Shown: positions 1 to 8,187, counted from the stretch's first letter. The stretch is DNA of 33,134 nucleotides from Rhizobium vallis (GCF_003985155.1 NZ_ML133709.1:1-33134), one strand, 5' to 3'. Notes: generated by a model not told the origin, from the letters alone. Translations and numbers: made by a program.

Positions 1-1240
1 CTTTCCGTCAGGTTGGTCTTGAACAACCCGACCCTAGCGGAAAACACTGATGGCCGCCCGCAAAGCCGATCACCCGCTACAGCGCAACGAGAAGCGCGCG
101 GGCGCTCGGCTTTACTCCCTACCGTCAGCTACACCAGGTGCTGGGACACGATCCGCGTTGCCGGTTGCTCACACCGCGCCACTTGGCGTATCAAAACCGC
201 CGAGGCTCTAATCGCCGCTGGATGAAAGTTCAGTGGCAGGTCACGCAGGCTCAAGACCCTCAAGGGCCTCACACTACGAGTTCGTCTGCAAGACATAGAC
301 TTCGCAGCCTGAACGTTTCACCCTCGATCCGCTCCATGAAAATGCCGGGACTGAACAACGACGGCTGAGTGCAGGCATCAAGACTTAAGTCTGTCGTAAA
401 GCAGACAAAGCGAATACAAACGTGGTGCGAACTGTCGGCTATTGGCTGACACGAAGATGCAGAACCCTCGACGTGCTGGAGGTGCCCCAGGCACCTGCTA
501 TCATCGCAGGTTGGGGCCAAGGCTGGCCTGCTCTGATCCCCGGTAGTGGGCGGGGTACACCCTGCCGATTTCAATGAAGCTACGCCTTTTTTCCCGGCTG
601 ATCTCGTCCACCGTTCAAAGGCCCAACCGCCACGTCAGCAGCGTTTAGGCGAATATACGCTCCAGCATCTCTCTTAACTGCAGCGCTTCGCCGCCATCTG
701 AGGTTTCGCGACCGCACGCGCTTGCCATGGCAGGTCCCGCAATCCGTCGCCCAAAGCCGTTATGGATGCAATACGAAATTTCCCGGCAATCTGGACATCT
801 GCCGCGTGAGACCTGGAATGCAATATTCGAGTTCTGGTGCCTATTCAGCTCGCATTCGTGCTGCATGTCCGAGTGGCACGTCCCTTGCTTCACTTCATGC
901 TACTGATTCACCGCAGAGAGCGAGGATGAACTGACGTAAACTCTATTTCTATCGCCCCAGTCGCTTTGTCGGAGATGGGTCACGAGCCGCATCGACGGGG
1001 CAGGAAGGCCTCAGATCGGGATTTAGCCCCAACGAAGCTGAAACCAGGGAGGCGCTCGCGCCGTGCTGGCCTTCGCGCCAAGGGCCGGCGAATTCTCCTG
1101 CGATATCGTGGCGCGGATGCACTCTGAGCCTCGAGAGGTAAGTGCTACCCTGCTCGTCAACGAGACGCCAATGAGCGTGCGGCGTCACGGAAACATATGG
1201 CACGGATTTTTTCCACGGTAAACGTCCGTACTTTCGAAAG
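1..1240. other. No supportable gene; probably decayed DNA
   Basis: I read both strands here and recognise no protein family. The open frames are short, overlap each other and lack convincing ribosome sites. A 7-bp inverted repeat, AGGTGCC-CCA-GGCACCT, lies at 480-496 but has no U-run behind it. The frame of the following phosphoribosyltransferase stays open upstream to about 1175, but that extension has no in-frame ATG and no motif I know. The stretch is best read as relic or intergenic DNA at the edge of an accessory region. Confidence 0.5.
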
Positions 1241-1246
1241 CTGGCA

Positions 1247-2380
1247 ATGGTGAATCCTTCAACATACTCTGCGCAACTCGCCGACGGCACTATCTCGGTT
1301 CACGTGGATCGAAGCCTTGTACCCCCCATCGAGATGTTCGGCTTCGGGCAGCGAATCAACCCGAACCGCTCGTTTCTGTTTGTTTCCAAGGTTCTTGGTC
1401 GATTCCTGCCGATCCGCCCTTCGGTCATGGGAAATGCATTCGACCTCCTTGCACGTCAGATTCCTGCCGATATTCCTGGTCCGGTTTTGTTCATCGGAAT
1501 AGCCGAAGCGGGCATTGGCCTTGGTGCGGGTGTCCATCGGCGGTTCCGCGAACTCACTGGTCGCGGCGATGCAATATATATCTGCTCCACTCGCCATGAT
1601 CTTAAACTGCCGCTGCTGTGCGAATTTGAGGAAGAGCATAGCCATGCCCCGCGGCACCTCCTGCACGAACCATGCGAGGCAAGGCTCCGCGACTTGGTTC
1701 ATGGTGCGACCGGCTTGGTACTCGTTGACGATGAGGCTTCGACAGGTAAGACATTTGCCAACATCTTCGCTGCCCTTCCCGCAAAAATTCGTTTGAAGCT
1801 GAAGCACACAGTCCTACTTACGCTTACCGACTGGTCAGAAGGCGCTGCCCGCGCGGAGATCACGGGAACAGTCAGTGAGGCTACTATCGTTTCCGGACGG
1901 TACAGTTGGACTCCGCGTGGGGATTTCACGGCAGCTACTCCGCAGGTCCCTTCCTGTGACCGTCCTAAGCGGCCCGAGGTCTGTCCCGACGTCGCTCGAG
2001 ACTGGGCGCGTCTCGGCGTCGTCGATCACTTGCAGGGTCTCAATGCAAACGCTGCCGATGACGGGATTACCCTCGTACTCGGAACGGGCGAACACGTGTG
2101 GCAGCCCTTCCTGCTTGCGGAGCGCTTGGAAAAGGAGGGCGCTGAGGTTTTCTATTCATCCGTGACGCGTTCTCCCCTGTCGAAAGGCCACGCGATCGGT
2201 TCAGTACTTTCGTTCTCCGACAACTACGGCGGAACAGTTCCACATTACCTCTACAACGTCGATCCAGCGCTGTACTCGAAAATTATACTCTGCTCGGAGA
2301 CAGGCCCGGAAAATGTCTGTGCCAGCCTGATGTCCGCACTGGGCGATCCCATTGTCCTTTCAGACGTAGAAGGTGAATGA
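1247..2380 (+). CDS. Phosphoribosyltransferase with TRSP-type C-terminal domain (ter-associated module)
   Basis: Cytoplasmic protein of 377 residues. The centre carries a PRPP-binding loop, VLVDDEASTGKT (about residues 158-169), the signature of type I phosphoribosyltransferases. The N-terminal block (MFGFGQRINPNRSFLFVSKV) and the C-terminal block starting VLGTGEHVWQPF and including TRSPLSKGHAI match the family in which a PRTase is fused to a TRSP domain. Family knowledge places such proteins in a conserved biosynthetic operon linked to ter stress genes, where they are predicted to make a ribosyl-containing metabolite; the real product is not known. It heads a plus-strand group with a StiP-type gene 114 bp downstream and a HAD phosphatase, the usual partners. 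The ATG at 1247 suits the family's N-terminus, though its ribosome site is weak. ATP-grasp and CitE-like partners are not seen. Confidence 0.82.
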   Translation: MVNPSTYSAQLADGTISVHVDRSLVPPIEMFGFGQRINPNRSFLFVSKVLGRFLPIRPSVMGNAFDLLARQIPADIPGPVLFIGIAEAGIGLGAGVHRRFRELTGRGDAIYICSTRHDLKLPLLCEFEEEHSHAPRHLLHEPCEARLRDLVHGATGLVLVDDEASTGKTFANIFAALPAKIRLKLKHTVLLTLTDWSEGAARAEITGTVSEATIVSGRYSWTPRGDFTAATPQVPSCDRPKRPEVCPDVARDWARLGVVDHLQGLNANAADDGITLVLGTGEHVWQPFLLAERLEKEGAEVFYSSVTRSPLSKGHAIGSVLSFSDNYGGTVPHYLYNVDPALYSKIILCSETGPENVCASLMSALGDPIVLSDVEGE

Positions 2381-2494
2381 AGCCGCCTTAGGCCATGCGG
2401 TCTGCCGCTTCGAAATCGGCTCACTCGATCGGACATTTCCGCCAGTCCACGGCGACACAACACTGCTGTCGCGTTATCTAAGGACATCACTCCC

Positions 2495-3595
2495 ATGGGG
2501 GATACCTATGACAGCATCGCCTCCCCTGCCACACTAGGCTCCTACGCCGAATACGACGTGACGCTCCTTCTCAAGAGAGTGGATATTCAGCCTACTGACA
2601 CGGCCACGAGGGAAGAGGCCATCCAATCCGGGCGGCGGCATTACTCGGAAATGATTTCCGCCGAGATGGCCCCGACCCGCGAATACATGGAGCTGTTTGC
2701 TAAGGCCATGGCCACTGGTGGCCCGCGCATGGGCGCCGAGACGGCACGCCTCGCCCTCGCGATCGTGCAGTCGGTCGAGGGTCCTATTACCCTTGTCAGT
2801 TTGGTCCGCGCCGGCGTGCCCTTCGGCATCCTTCTCAAGAGGGCCATCGCCTTACTCGGCCGGGACGTCGGACACTACGGGTTGTCGATCATTCGCGACA
2901 AGGGCGTTGACGACGAGGCTATGCGCCACATTCTTGCCAGGCGTCCTGTCGAGAGCATCGTCTTCGTAGATAGCTGGACGGGCAAAGGAGCAATTGCGAA
3001 CCAACTCGAAAAGAGCTTCAAGGACTACTCAGACCGGCCTGCGCGGCTAGTTGTATTGGCCGACCCCTGCGGCTGCGCATGGCTCGCCGCATCGGGCGAC
3101 GACTGGCTTATTCCCTCCGGAATGCTAGGATGCACCGTATCCGGGCTTATCAGCCGCTCGATCCTCAACGCTGCCCTCGTCGGTCCCGGTGACTTCCACG
3201 CCTGCGTCCAGTGGGATAATCTCGCGGAACACGATATTTCCCGATCATTCGTGGATGGTATGTGGAATGATGTCTCCACTGTGATTGCAACCGAAATCCC
3301 GAGCGTCTGGAGTATCGAGACCCGCCGGGCGCATCGCGATGCCGCCGCCGCTGCCGTCGCCTGGGTGATGGGGGAGGACGCCGTAACGAACATCAACCGA
3401 GTAAAGCCGGGCATTGCGGAGGCGACCAGGGCCATCCTGCGACGTGTGCCGGAAAAGGTGTACGTCTCGTCGCCAACCGATCCAGAACTCGCGGCCCTCA
3501 TGTACCTGATCGACAACAAAGGCGTCCCGTATGTCGTCTCCCCTAGAAAGATCGCCCCCTACCGCGCCGTCACGCTGATCCGGCACGTCTCCTAA
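2495..3595 (+). CDS. StiP-type PRTase-like protein with Pelota-like C-terminal domain
   Basis: This 366-residue soluble protein matches the StiP (stress-induced) family. Visible marks are a PRPP-loop-like FVDSWTGKGAI (about residues 155-165) and the strongly conserved DPCGCAW and DDWLIPSGMLGCTVSGLISR segments (about 188-228). The last ~70 residues, including KVYVSSPTDPELAALM and GVPYVV, look like the Pelota-type RNA-binding fold described at the C-terminus of these proteins. The family has been annotated as a cysteine protease, but the P-loop suggests a phosphoribosyltransferase-like fold; its activity is unproven. A ribosome site AGGA lies about 10 bases before the ATG. It sits between the TRSP-type PRTase and the HAD phosphatase, the classical arrangement in ter-linked biosynthetic modules. 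Length is close to full for the family. Confidence 0.82.
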   Translation: MGDTYDSIASPATLGSYAEYDVTLLLKRVDIQPTDTATREEAIQSGRRHYSEMISAEMAPTREYMELFAKAMATGGPRMGAETARLALAIVQSVEGPITLVSLVRAGVPFGILLKRAIALLGRDVGHYGLSIIRDKGVDDEAMRHILARRPVESIVFVDSWTGKGAIANQLEKSFKDYSDRPARLVVLADPCGCAWLAASGDDWLIPSGMLGCTVSGLISRSILNAALVGPGDFHACVQWDNLAEHDISRSFVDGMWNDVSTVIATEIPSVWSIETRRAHRDAAAAAVAWVMGEDAVTNINRVKPGIAEATRAILRRVPEKVYVSSPTDPELAALMYLIDNKGVPYVVSPRKIAPYRAVTLIRHVS

Positions 3596-3753
3596 TCTCC
3601 ACGTATGTCTACTTACGAGCTCGGCGCGCAGGTCAAGGAAACTGAGATGTGACAAATTCCGTATCGTAAAATTCATTGCCAATGGAGAATCCGCGAAAGC
3701 TCACATCTGGCAATCGATCAAATATTTAACCAGTCGCATTTTGGAGTACGCAT

Positions 3754-4503
3754 ATGAAGCCCATTGCTCTGGTGGACCTCGACGACACCTTGTTTCAAAC
3801 CAAGAAAAAGATACCGGAGATTGCGGAAGCCGATCTGGTATTGGCGTCCAAATCCATTAATGGAAGCAACTCCTATATGACGAAGATTCAAGCTGCCTTT
3901 GTCGAGTGGCTGCTCGTCTCCACGGAGGCCATCCCGGTTACGGCGCGCGGCTCTGAGGCTCTTTCGCGCGTTACGATCGCGTTTGAAAGCTACTCAATCG
4001 TATCGAACGGTGCCGTCATCCTCAAAAAGGACGGCAAGCCTGACGCCGAATGGCATGAGGTCGTCGCAAGGGAGCTCCGGCCGCTTGCCGGCTTTTTCGA
4101 TAAGCTCCTCGATGAGGGCAGGACCAAGGCGAGGGAACTTGGCGTCCACATCCGGTGCTGGTCGGTGATGGAAGCTGATCTCGCGACATATGTTGTCTTC
4201 AAAGAGATTGACGGAGACGGCTCACGCCTTGAAGAGATTGTGCCGATCATTCGAGAAAAACGGGGTTGGGTTCGACACCACAACGGCAATAACCTTGCGC
4301 TAGTTCCGCCTGCGATCTCAAAACGGGTGGCCTCACAATTTCTGCTCAAAAAGCTTCGGACGGAGCATCCAGGTCGCCCAGTGATCGGCTACGGTGACAG
4401 TGTGAGCGACTTCTCCTACCTGTCCCTCTGCGACTGGTGGGGCGCTCCGGGTAACTCTCAAATGACAGACCTTGTCGTTTCCGCTGTTGCGCGTGAGAGA
4501 TAG
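3754..4503 (+). CDS. HAD-superfamily phosphatase of the ter-associated module
   Basis: A 249-residue soluble HAD hydrolase. Motif I is LVDLDDTLF (residues 6-14), with the nucleophile Asp and the acid/base Asp two residues later. A lysine (KRV, about 191) fits motif III, and GYGDSVSDFSYLSL (about 211-224) is motif IV with its acidic pair for Mg2+. A GGAG ribosome site lies 8 bases before the ATG. In ter-linked biosynthetic operons a HAD of this kind follows the StiP gene and is expected to dephosphorylate the pathway product; that role is inference. The 158-bp gap from the StiP stop contains an 8-bp inverted repeat (3645-3652 and 3701-3708), so this gene may have its own promoter. A good terminator follows 35 bases after the stop. 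Confidence 0.85.
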   Translation: MKPIALVDLDDTLFQTKKKIPEIAEADLVLASKSINGSNSYMTKIQAAFVEWLLVSTEAIPVTARGSEALSRVTIAFESYSIVSNGAVILKKDGKPDAEWHEVVARELRPLAGFFDKLLDEGRTKARELGVHIRCWSVMEADLATYVVFKEIDGDGSRLEEIVPIIREKRGWVRHHNGNNLALVPPAISKRVASQFLLKKLRTEHPGRPVIGYGDSVSDFSYLSLCDWWGAPGNSQMTDLVVSAVARER

Positions 4504-4537
4504 GTGACACGCGTACTGCGAACGTGGTGATATGTGA

Positions 4538-4574
4538 GGAGGGTGCAGGAATGATCCTGCACCTCCAGTCTTTT
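4538..4574 (+). terminator. Rho-independent terminator after the PRTase/StiP/HAD group
   Basis: GGTGCAGGA (4542-4550) pairs perfectly with TCCTGCACC (4555-4563) around an ATGA loop. Flanking GGAG/CTCC extends the stem with a bulged G. A CTTTT run follows at 4570-4574. The U-run is on the plus-strand side only, so it ends the HAD transcript and faces the converging minus-strand gene. Confidence 0.8.
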
Positions 4575-5145
4575 AGTAGAAACTTCCTATAGGTAAAACG
4601 CCGCGCCATATCGCGGTAAGAACCATGGCAAGCGCGGCGAGGATCGCGAGATTCCCGTCGGCTTTTACCACGAGTACGTAGAGCTTGTATTTCAGCATGA
4701 TATGACCTTTCGATGAGCTCATTAGGAACTGCCGTCTCGACGGTTCGTGCCTTACTTGCGCAGAGCGAAATTTCGCGCCCATGATCCTCTCGGCGTCGAT
4801 CCGCCGGAAATGGTCGACGATGGGTTGATCGTCATAGACCATGGCCGCGCTCTTGACGCAGCCGAACATCATGGCCTTCAAAGACGCGACCGGGCCCTCG
4901 CCCGCAGCCGGCGCTGGAGATAGGAAAACTTGGTTGCTTGCCAAACGCGTCCTGTCGATCTTATAAAAACGCAACGTTAGCCGAAGCGGGATCCATTTGG
5001 GATCCACGGCAACCAGCCGCCGGTCTCCCGCTCGAAACAGCAGCACATCGGCGCGCATGTCCGGCGTGAACCGTTTGCCGAACCAGCCAAGATCTTCGAG
5101 CACACCATCGAACGATGCCCCGTCGATTGGCGACTGTCTATCCAT
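4573..5145 (-). pseudogene. Degraded DUF4334/GXWXG-type protein
   Basis: The frame encodes 190 residues. The first two thirds resemble DUF4334 proteins: DGVLEDLGWFGKRF (about 13-26), a RADVLLF segment, VDPKWIPLRLTLRF, and a near-canonical MVYDDQPIVDHFRRIDAERI (about 102-121). Function of this family is unknown. The GXWXG front end is missing, because an in-frame stop directly precedes the ATG. After IMGAKF the sequence leaves the family pattern and ends in an unrelated hydrophobic stretch (LAILAALAMVL), which suggests a frameshift into new sequence. I therefore call it a broken gene, although a short membrane-tailed product is possible. It lies downstream of the hairpin array on the same strand but behind that array's terminator. 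Confidence 0.5.
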
Positions 5146-5257
5146 TCAAGCGGCCAGTGCGGCTGCTCGGCGTCACGCTTTCAACGCTGACGACCTCCGA
5201 TCGGCAATGCACGACCCCAGTCCCAACTTGATCTCGGGCTCTGACGGCCCATCGCCC

Positions 5258-5300
5258 CGAAATAGAAAAGCCTGCCGCGGGAGGAGGTGCGGCAGGCTTT
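5258..5300 (-). terminator. Terminator formed by the last hairpin of the sRNA array
   Basis: Read on the minus strand, a 12-bp perfect stem (AAAGCCTGCCGC with its complement) carries the ACCTCCTCCC loop and is followed by CTTTTCTATTT. This fixes the direction of the sRNA array, since the plus-strand side has only a short CTTTCC. Confidence 0.7.
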
Positions 5301-5420
5301 CCTAAAAGAACCGAACGGCGACCTGGGAGGAGGAGTGCCGCTGTTCCCACAGACGTCCCTTTGGGAGGAGGAGTGGGCCGTCTAAACTTCGAAGCGTTGC
5401 GGGAGGAAGCATCGCTTCGA
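5267..5420 (-). ncRNA. Array of four CCUCCUCCC-loop hairpin sRNAs (CcsR/'cuckoo' type)
   Basis: Four consecutive hairpins each present the same loop motif on the minus strand. In transcript order: stem 5413-5420/5389-5396 (8 bp, loop CTTCCTCCC at 5401-5409); stem around 5379-5383/5351-5355 plus CCC/GGG (loop CCTCCTCCC at 5363-5371); stem around 5337-5340/5316-5319 plus outer GAA/TTC (loop CCTCCTCCC at 5325-5333); and a perfect 12-bp stem 5289-5300/5267-5278 (loop CCTCCTCCC at 5279-5287) followed by U-rich sequence. CCUCCUCCC loops define the alphaproteobacterial 'cuckoo' family, including the stress-induced CcsR1-4 RNAs of Rhodobacter, and are complementary to purine-rich Shine-Dalgarno-like sites. 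The stem sequences differ while the loops are conserved, as expected of real RNAs. I do not see the DUF1127 gene that often accompanies them. Transcript ends are not known. Confidence 0.78.
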
Positions 5421-5702
5421 TGAAAATAGCAATACTCGGGCCAGCGCCATGAAGCCAGCGTCTATGTTGCACTGCAGCTATGCACCCGCCGCAACAATCG
5501 GCAGGACATCGAGCATTCCTACCCCTGATTTTGTCGGCGGCTCTGCCGCTGTTACAGAGTGGAACCGCTACAACGTCAATTTCGATATCGAAAGCCCCAA
5601 GAAGGCCGTGACAGTTCGCGGCGGCCCTGCCGTCATGGAAAGTAGCGCCGCTGGAGACGGTGGCCGGCAGCTAAGCTGGATCGGTGCGGTTCGCGACAGT
5701 CA

Positions 5703-6257
5703 TTAGGGGACACCCGGTGACAGACAGTATGAAGTGGCAGTCGCTCCCAGAAGCGCAAGATGTTCTGCGGGTATGTTTTCACCGTTAAGACCCGGCTGTA
5801 CAATCCCGATCCGGTACTCGATGAACTTGCGTTGGGCAGCCTTTCGAAGCGTGGCCAAGTCATTCAGGCTGCCTCGAATGAAACGGGCCCGGCCCTTAAG
5901 ATGTGATGTTTCTCTCACGGTCAGGTGGTTGATGAGGTTCTTCAAGCTCCATGTCCCCTTCACCCCCTTCTGTGCTTGACCGCAAACGAGGTAAAGATCG
6001 TCCGCCCGGCGCCCCATTACTGCCTGCGAGTATTTCAGATGCCAGAGAAGTACGGTGACGGTATCGTCCGTCTCCTCGATCGCCACGACGTCCGCGCTCT
6101 CCCAGGTGTCATCGTCATCTCTTCCGGGAGAGTGGGCAGACAATCCTCGCAATGGGCGTTCCGCTGATCGCACCTCCTTTGGTTTTCTGACCACTTTACC
6201 GCCCGAAGCGTGACCTCTCGCTTTTGAGGCAAGTGTCCGAGCGTAAAGGGAAGCCAT
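5703..6257 (-). pseudogene. Relic of the C-terminal part of a large helicase/nuclease-like defence protein
   Basis: The 184-residue frame contains TWESADVVAIEE (about 51-62), VLLWHLKYS (about 69-77), RADDLYLVCGQAQKGVK (about 84-100) and, near its end, GIVQPGL and LALLGAT (about 150-170). This series resembles the C-terminal region of large DEAD/DEAH-helicase-type proteins found in defence loci, as I remember them; I cannot name the system. The N-terminal ~50 residues are low-complexity and match nothing. The usual end of the domain (a Tyr-Leu-Glu-Thr-like segment) is replaced by SYCLSPGVP, which suggests a frameshift. A full-length family member would be several times longer, so this is a remnant. 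Confidence 0.4.
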
Positions 6258-6341
6258 TGGATCTTGTAAAGAATTCGGTTGCGCAGCGGGCGGATTCCCG
6301 CTATCTTTTTCGATAGGGCAGTACGCGCTGCCCTGGGGTGT

Positions 6342-6470
6342 GGAAACCCCTACACGTGGTTGATGCCGGCCGTAACGGCATCACACTCCTTGACCTTCGG
6401 TCGAGGAGCCTGTGGCGTATGTCCAGGTTCCTCGGAACTAAAGGCCACAGGACCGTCGTGTACGGTTTCC
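6342..6470 (+). ncRNA. Compact multi-hairpin RNA element upstream of the XRE regulator
   Basis: A closing helix pairs GGAAACC (6342-6348) with GGTTTCC (6464-6470) and, after a small internal loop, TACACG (6351-6356) with CGTGTA (6457-6462). It encloses three back-to-back hairpins: TGATGCCG/CGGCATCA (6361-6368/6376-6383), a 10-bp stem with one G-U around TTC (6386-6395/6399-6408), and CCTGTGGC/GCCACAGG (6409-6416/6444-6451) with an inner GTTC/GAAC stem. It could be a leader of the regulator 75 bases downstream, an independent RNA or a remnant of a catalytic RNA. The helices would form on either strand. No riboswitch consensus I know is present. Confidence 0.45.
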
Positions 6471-6545
6471 AACTCCCCGATCAGTGGGTTTAGCGAGTTT
6501 TCAGCGGGGGCGCACCGCGTGAAACTCTCCATCGGGGTATCCACC

Positions 6546-7043
6546 ATGAAGCGCTATGCAGCAGCACAGGTCCGGACTTCGAGGCCTGCGCAAGCCGAAC
6601 AGTCGAATGTAGCGCGCGAGTTGGTGCATCCAGTTGATCGGCATGTCGGACAGCAAATCCGTATCCGCCGAATGCAGTCGAATGTATCCCTAGGGGATCT
6701 CGGCGCCGGCATCGGGGTCAGTTTGCAGCAGGTACAAAAATATGAAAGCGGTAAGAACCGCGTCAGCGCTTCGATGCTCTACGAGCTTGCCAATTGCCTC
6801 AAGATCCCTGTTTCGAGGTTTTTCGAAGGTCTTCCAGATCCCGAAACCACTCAGGGCCAGCAAATCATAACAGAGATCGATGAGAAGATTGCCTACATTT
6901 CCACGGCGGAGGGACGGCGTCTGATAGACGACGTTTTGCTCCTTTCTCCGCGTGTGCGCAGCCGGGTCGTTGCCCTCGTCAGCTCGATTGTCGAGGAAGA
7001 GATGGAAGAACAGAAGCCGGTTGGTTCATCTGCTGGTTCTTAG
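6546..7043 (+). CDS. XRE-family helix-turn-helix regulator
   Basis: From the ATG at 6546 the protein has 165 residues. After an unconserved N-terminus, VDRHVGQQIRIRRMQ begins a Cro/C1-type HTH (about 33-92) with DLGAGIGVSLQQVQKYESG as the turn and recognition helices and NRVSASMLYELANCLKIPV closing the domain. This is the common rhizobial type of small XRE repressor or activator. The C-terminal ~70 residues are helical and acidic (EEEMEEQK). The frame is open farther upstream to 6279, but that part overlaps the structured element and has no conserved sequence. It converges with the SctO-like gene only 4 bases away, so it flanks the secretion cluster and may control it; that is inference. Confidence 0.8.
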   Translation: MKRYAAAQVRTSRPAQAEQSNVARELVHPVDRHVGQQIRIRRMQSNVSLGDLGAGIGVSLQQVQKYESGKNRVSASMLYELANCLKIPVSRFFEGLPDPETTQGQQIITEIDEKIAYISTAEGRRLIDDVLLLSPRVRSRVVALVSSIVEEEMEEQKPVGSSAGS

Positions 7044-7047
7044 CTCC

Positions 7048-7461
7048 CTACCGGTCGATTTTCTCCGCTGCTTCAAGCGAAAATTCGGTGCGCAATACCG
7101 CCTTCTGTGCCCGCGAAAAATCGGCGGCGACGTGTTCTGCCCGCTCTTGCGCAGCCAGCCGGTCGGCTTTGCGCTGCGCAAGCGATAGGCCGGCAACGGC
7201 TTCATGGCTGCGCAATACGGATTGTCGCATCAGCGCGTCCTGAAGCTCGGCGGCGGAGATAGCGCCGCTCTTGCGCAATGCGTCGACGACAGGATTGCCG
7301 GCGGCCAGGCTTGCCGCGATGTCGAGCGCTTCGGAGGCTTCCGTTTCCCGCTCCCGCGCGTTTTCGGCGTCCGCCCGCGCCTCAGAGAGGCTGCGGGAAA
7401 GATTATCCGCCCGCAGGCTGCGGATCTCCAGCAACTGCCTGAGAGACTTCAGCGCCTTCAT
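7048..7461 (-). CDS. Small coiled-coil protein, probable T3SS stalk protein (SctO/YscO-like)
   Basis: This 137-residue protein is almost wholly charged helix, rich in Ala, Glu and Arg (RADNLSRSLSEARADAENAR, residues 17-36), with no membrane segment. Size and coiled-coil character fit SctO (YscO/FliJ-like), the stalk that links the ATPase hexamer to the export gate. SctO genes normally lie between sctN and sctQ, but here those two genes overlap directly, so this protein is the best visible candidate for the missing part. It is 9 bases downstream of rhcC1 and clearly co-transcribed. Sequence alone cannot separate SctO from other small coiled-coil proteins, so the function is inferred from context. 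Confidence 0.5.
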   Translation of the reverse strand: MKALKSLRQLLEIRSLRADNLSRSLSEARADAENARERETEASEALDIAASLAAGNPVVDALRKSGAISAAELQDALMRQSVLRSHEAVAGLSLAQRKADRLAAQERAEHVAADFSRAQKAVLRTEFSLEAAEKIDR

Positions 7462-7470
7462 ATCAGCCGC

Positions 7471-8019
7471 TCAGGCACCGTTGTTCGTCGTCAGGACTTC
7501 CAACTGGCCGCCCTTGATGACCTTGATGCTGTCGGCTTGCGGCCGGCTCAGCACGTCTTCGACGGCCTTGGTGAAGACCGCGGGCCCGCGCACCAGCACC
7601 AATCCGCTGGCGGGATCTTCACGCAGCGCATCGTCCGGCAGCAGCGGGAACAGCGCGCGAATGGCGTTTTGCTCGGTCTTCCAGCTGCGGCCGCCGCGAT
7701 CGAGGACGACGGTGGAGACCTCCTGCTTCGGCGCGATGATGATGCGGCTGCCGTCATAGGCGACGAAGAGATTGCTGGCATCGCCAAGCTTGACGAAGGC
7801 CTTGGCTCCGCTTTCCCGGACGGACCAGTGCTCGACCTTGCCGCTCAGCGTCCCGACTGTCGTGACCGGGATGCCGGACATGAAGGACAGCGTCTGGACA
7901 ACTTCGCCAAGCGGCAGGGAGACGACATCCAGGCGCACCTCCCGCTCGCTGGCGCCGGCCGATGGAGGAAAGGAGGCCAGCAGTCCGATAGCGGCCATGT
8001 AAACAAAACGCGCAAACAT
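7471..8019 (-). CDS. rhcC1: RhcC1, short N-terminal secretin component (SctC part)
   Basis: A 182-residue exported protein. Residues 1-23 form a signal peptide ending SAGA. The rest is the N-terminal secretin region: VSLPLGEVVQTLSFMSGIPV (about 33-52), followed by the N1-like part with SGLVLVRGPAVFTKAVEDVL (about 138-157). Rhizobial T3SSs split the outer-membrane secretin into RhcC1 (periplasmic N-domains) and RhcC2 (the beta-barrel). Only the first piece is here; it ends before any N3 or secretin domain. It begins a minus-strand pair with the SctO-like gene and is divergent from the needle candidate, with a 254-bp shared promoter region. It is assumed to connect the SctD/SctJ inner ring with the outer-membrane ring. 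Confidence 0.82.
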   Translation of the reverse strand: MFARFVYMAAIGLLASFPPSAGASEREVRLDVVSLPLGEVVQTLSFMSGIPVTTVGTLSGKVEHWSVRESGAKAFVKLGDASNLFVAYDGSRIIIAPKQEVSTVVLDRGGRSWKTEQNAIRALFPLLPDDALREDPASGLVLVRGPAVFTKAVEDVLSRPQADSIKVIKGGQLEVLTTNNGA

Positions 8020-8159
8020 CTGAGTTTACCTCACGATCCGGATATCGCCCGACAACTAATGAACGAAGGCAGGCAGTGAGTACGGAATCCAGTCTATTAA
8101 TAATTATCCGATCTACTGTTGCAGATCATCGGTCCTCTGGGAACAGGACGGATATCCAT

Positions 8160-8187
8160 TTCGCGCATTTGTTGTACATATCGCGAA
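8160..8187. promoter_or_regulatory. Inverted repeat in the divergent rhcC1/needle promoter region
   Basis: TTCGCG (8160-8165) and CGCGAA (8182-8187) form a perfect 6-bp dyad with a 16-base AT-rich spacer. It sits in the 254-bp space between divergent secretion genes. It could be an operator for both units. I could not match it to a tts box, hrp box or PIP box. Confidence 0.35.

Noticed and set aside
645..893. 82-codon minus-strand frame ending SDGGEALQLREMLERIFA
   Set aside because: Its end looks protein-like, but there is no ribosome site, no known motif and the start is uncertain.
5277..5410. CRISPR array suggested by the evenly spaced GGGAGGAGG motifs
   Set aside because: The repeated unit is only nine bases and always sits in a hairpin loop, which fits sRNAs and not CRISPR repeats.
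6342..6470. tRNA gene
   Set aside because: The seven-pair closing stem and three arms look like a cloverleaf, but arm sizes, loops and the T-arm consensus do not fit.
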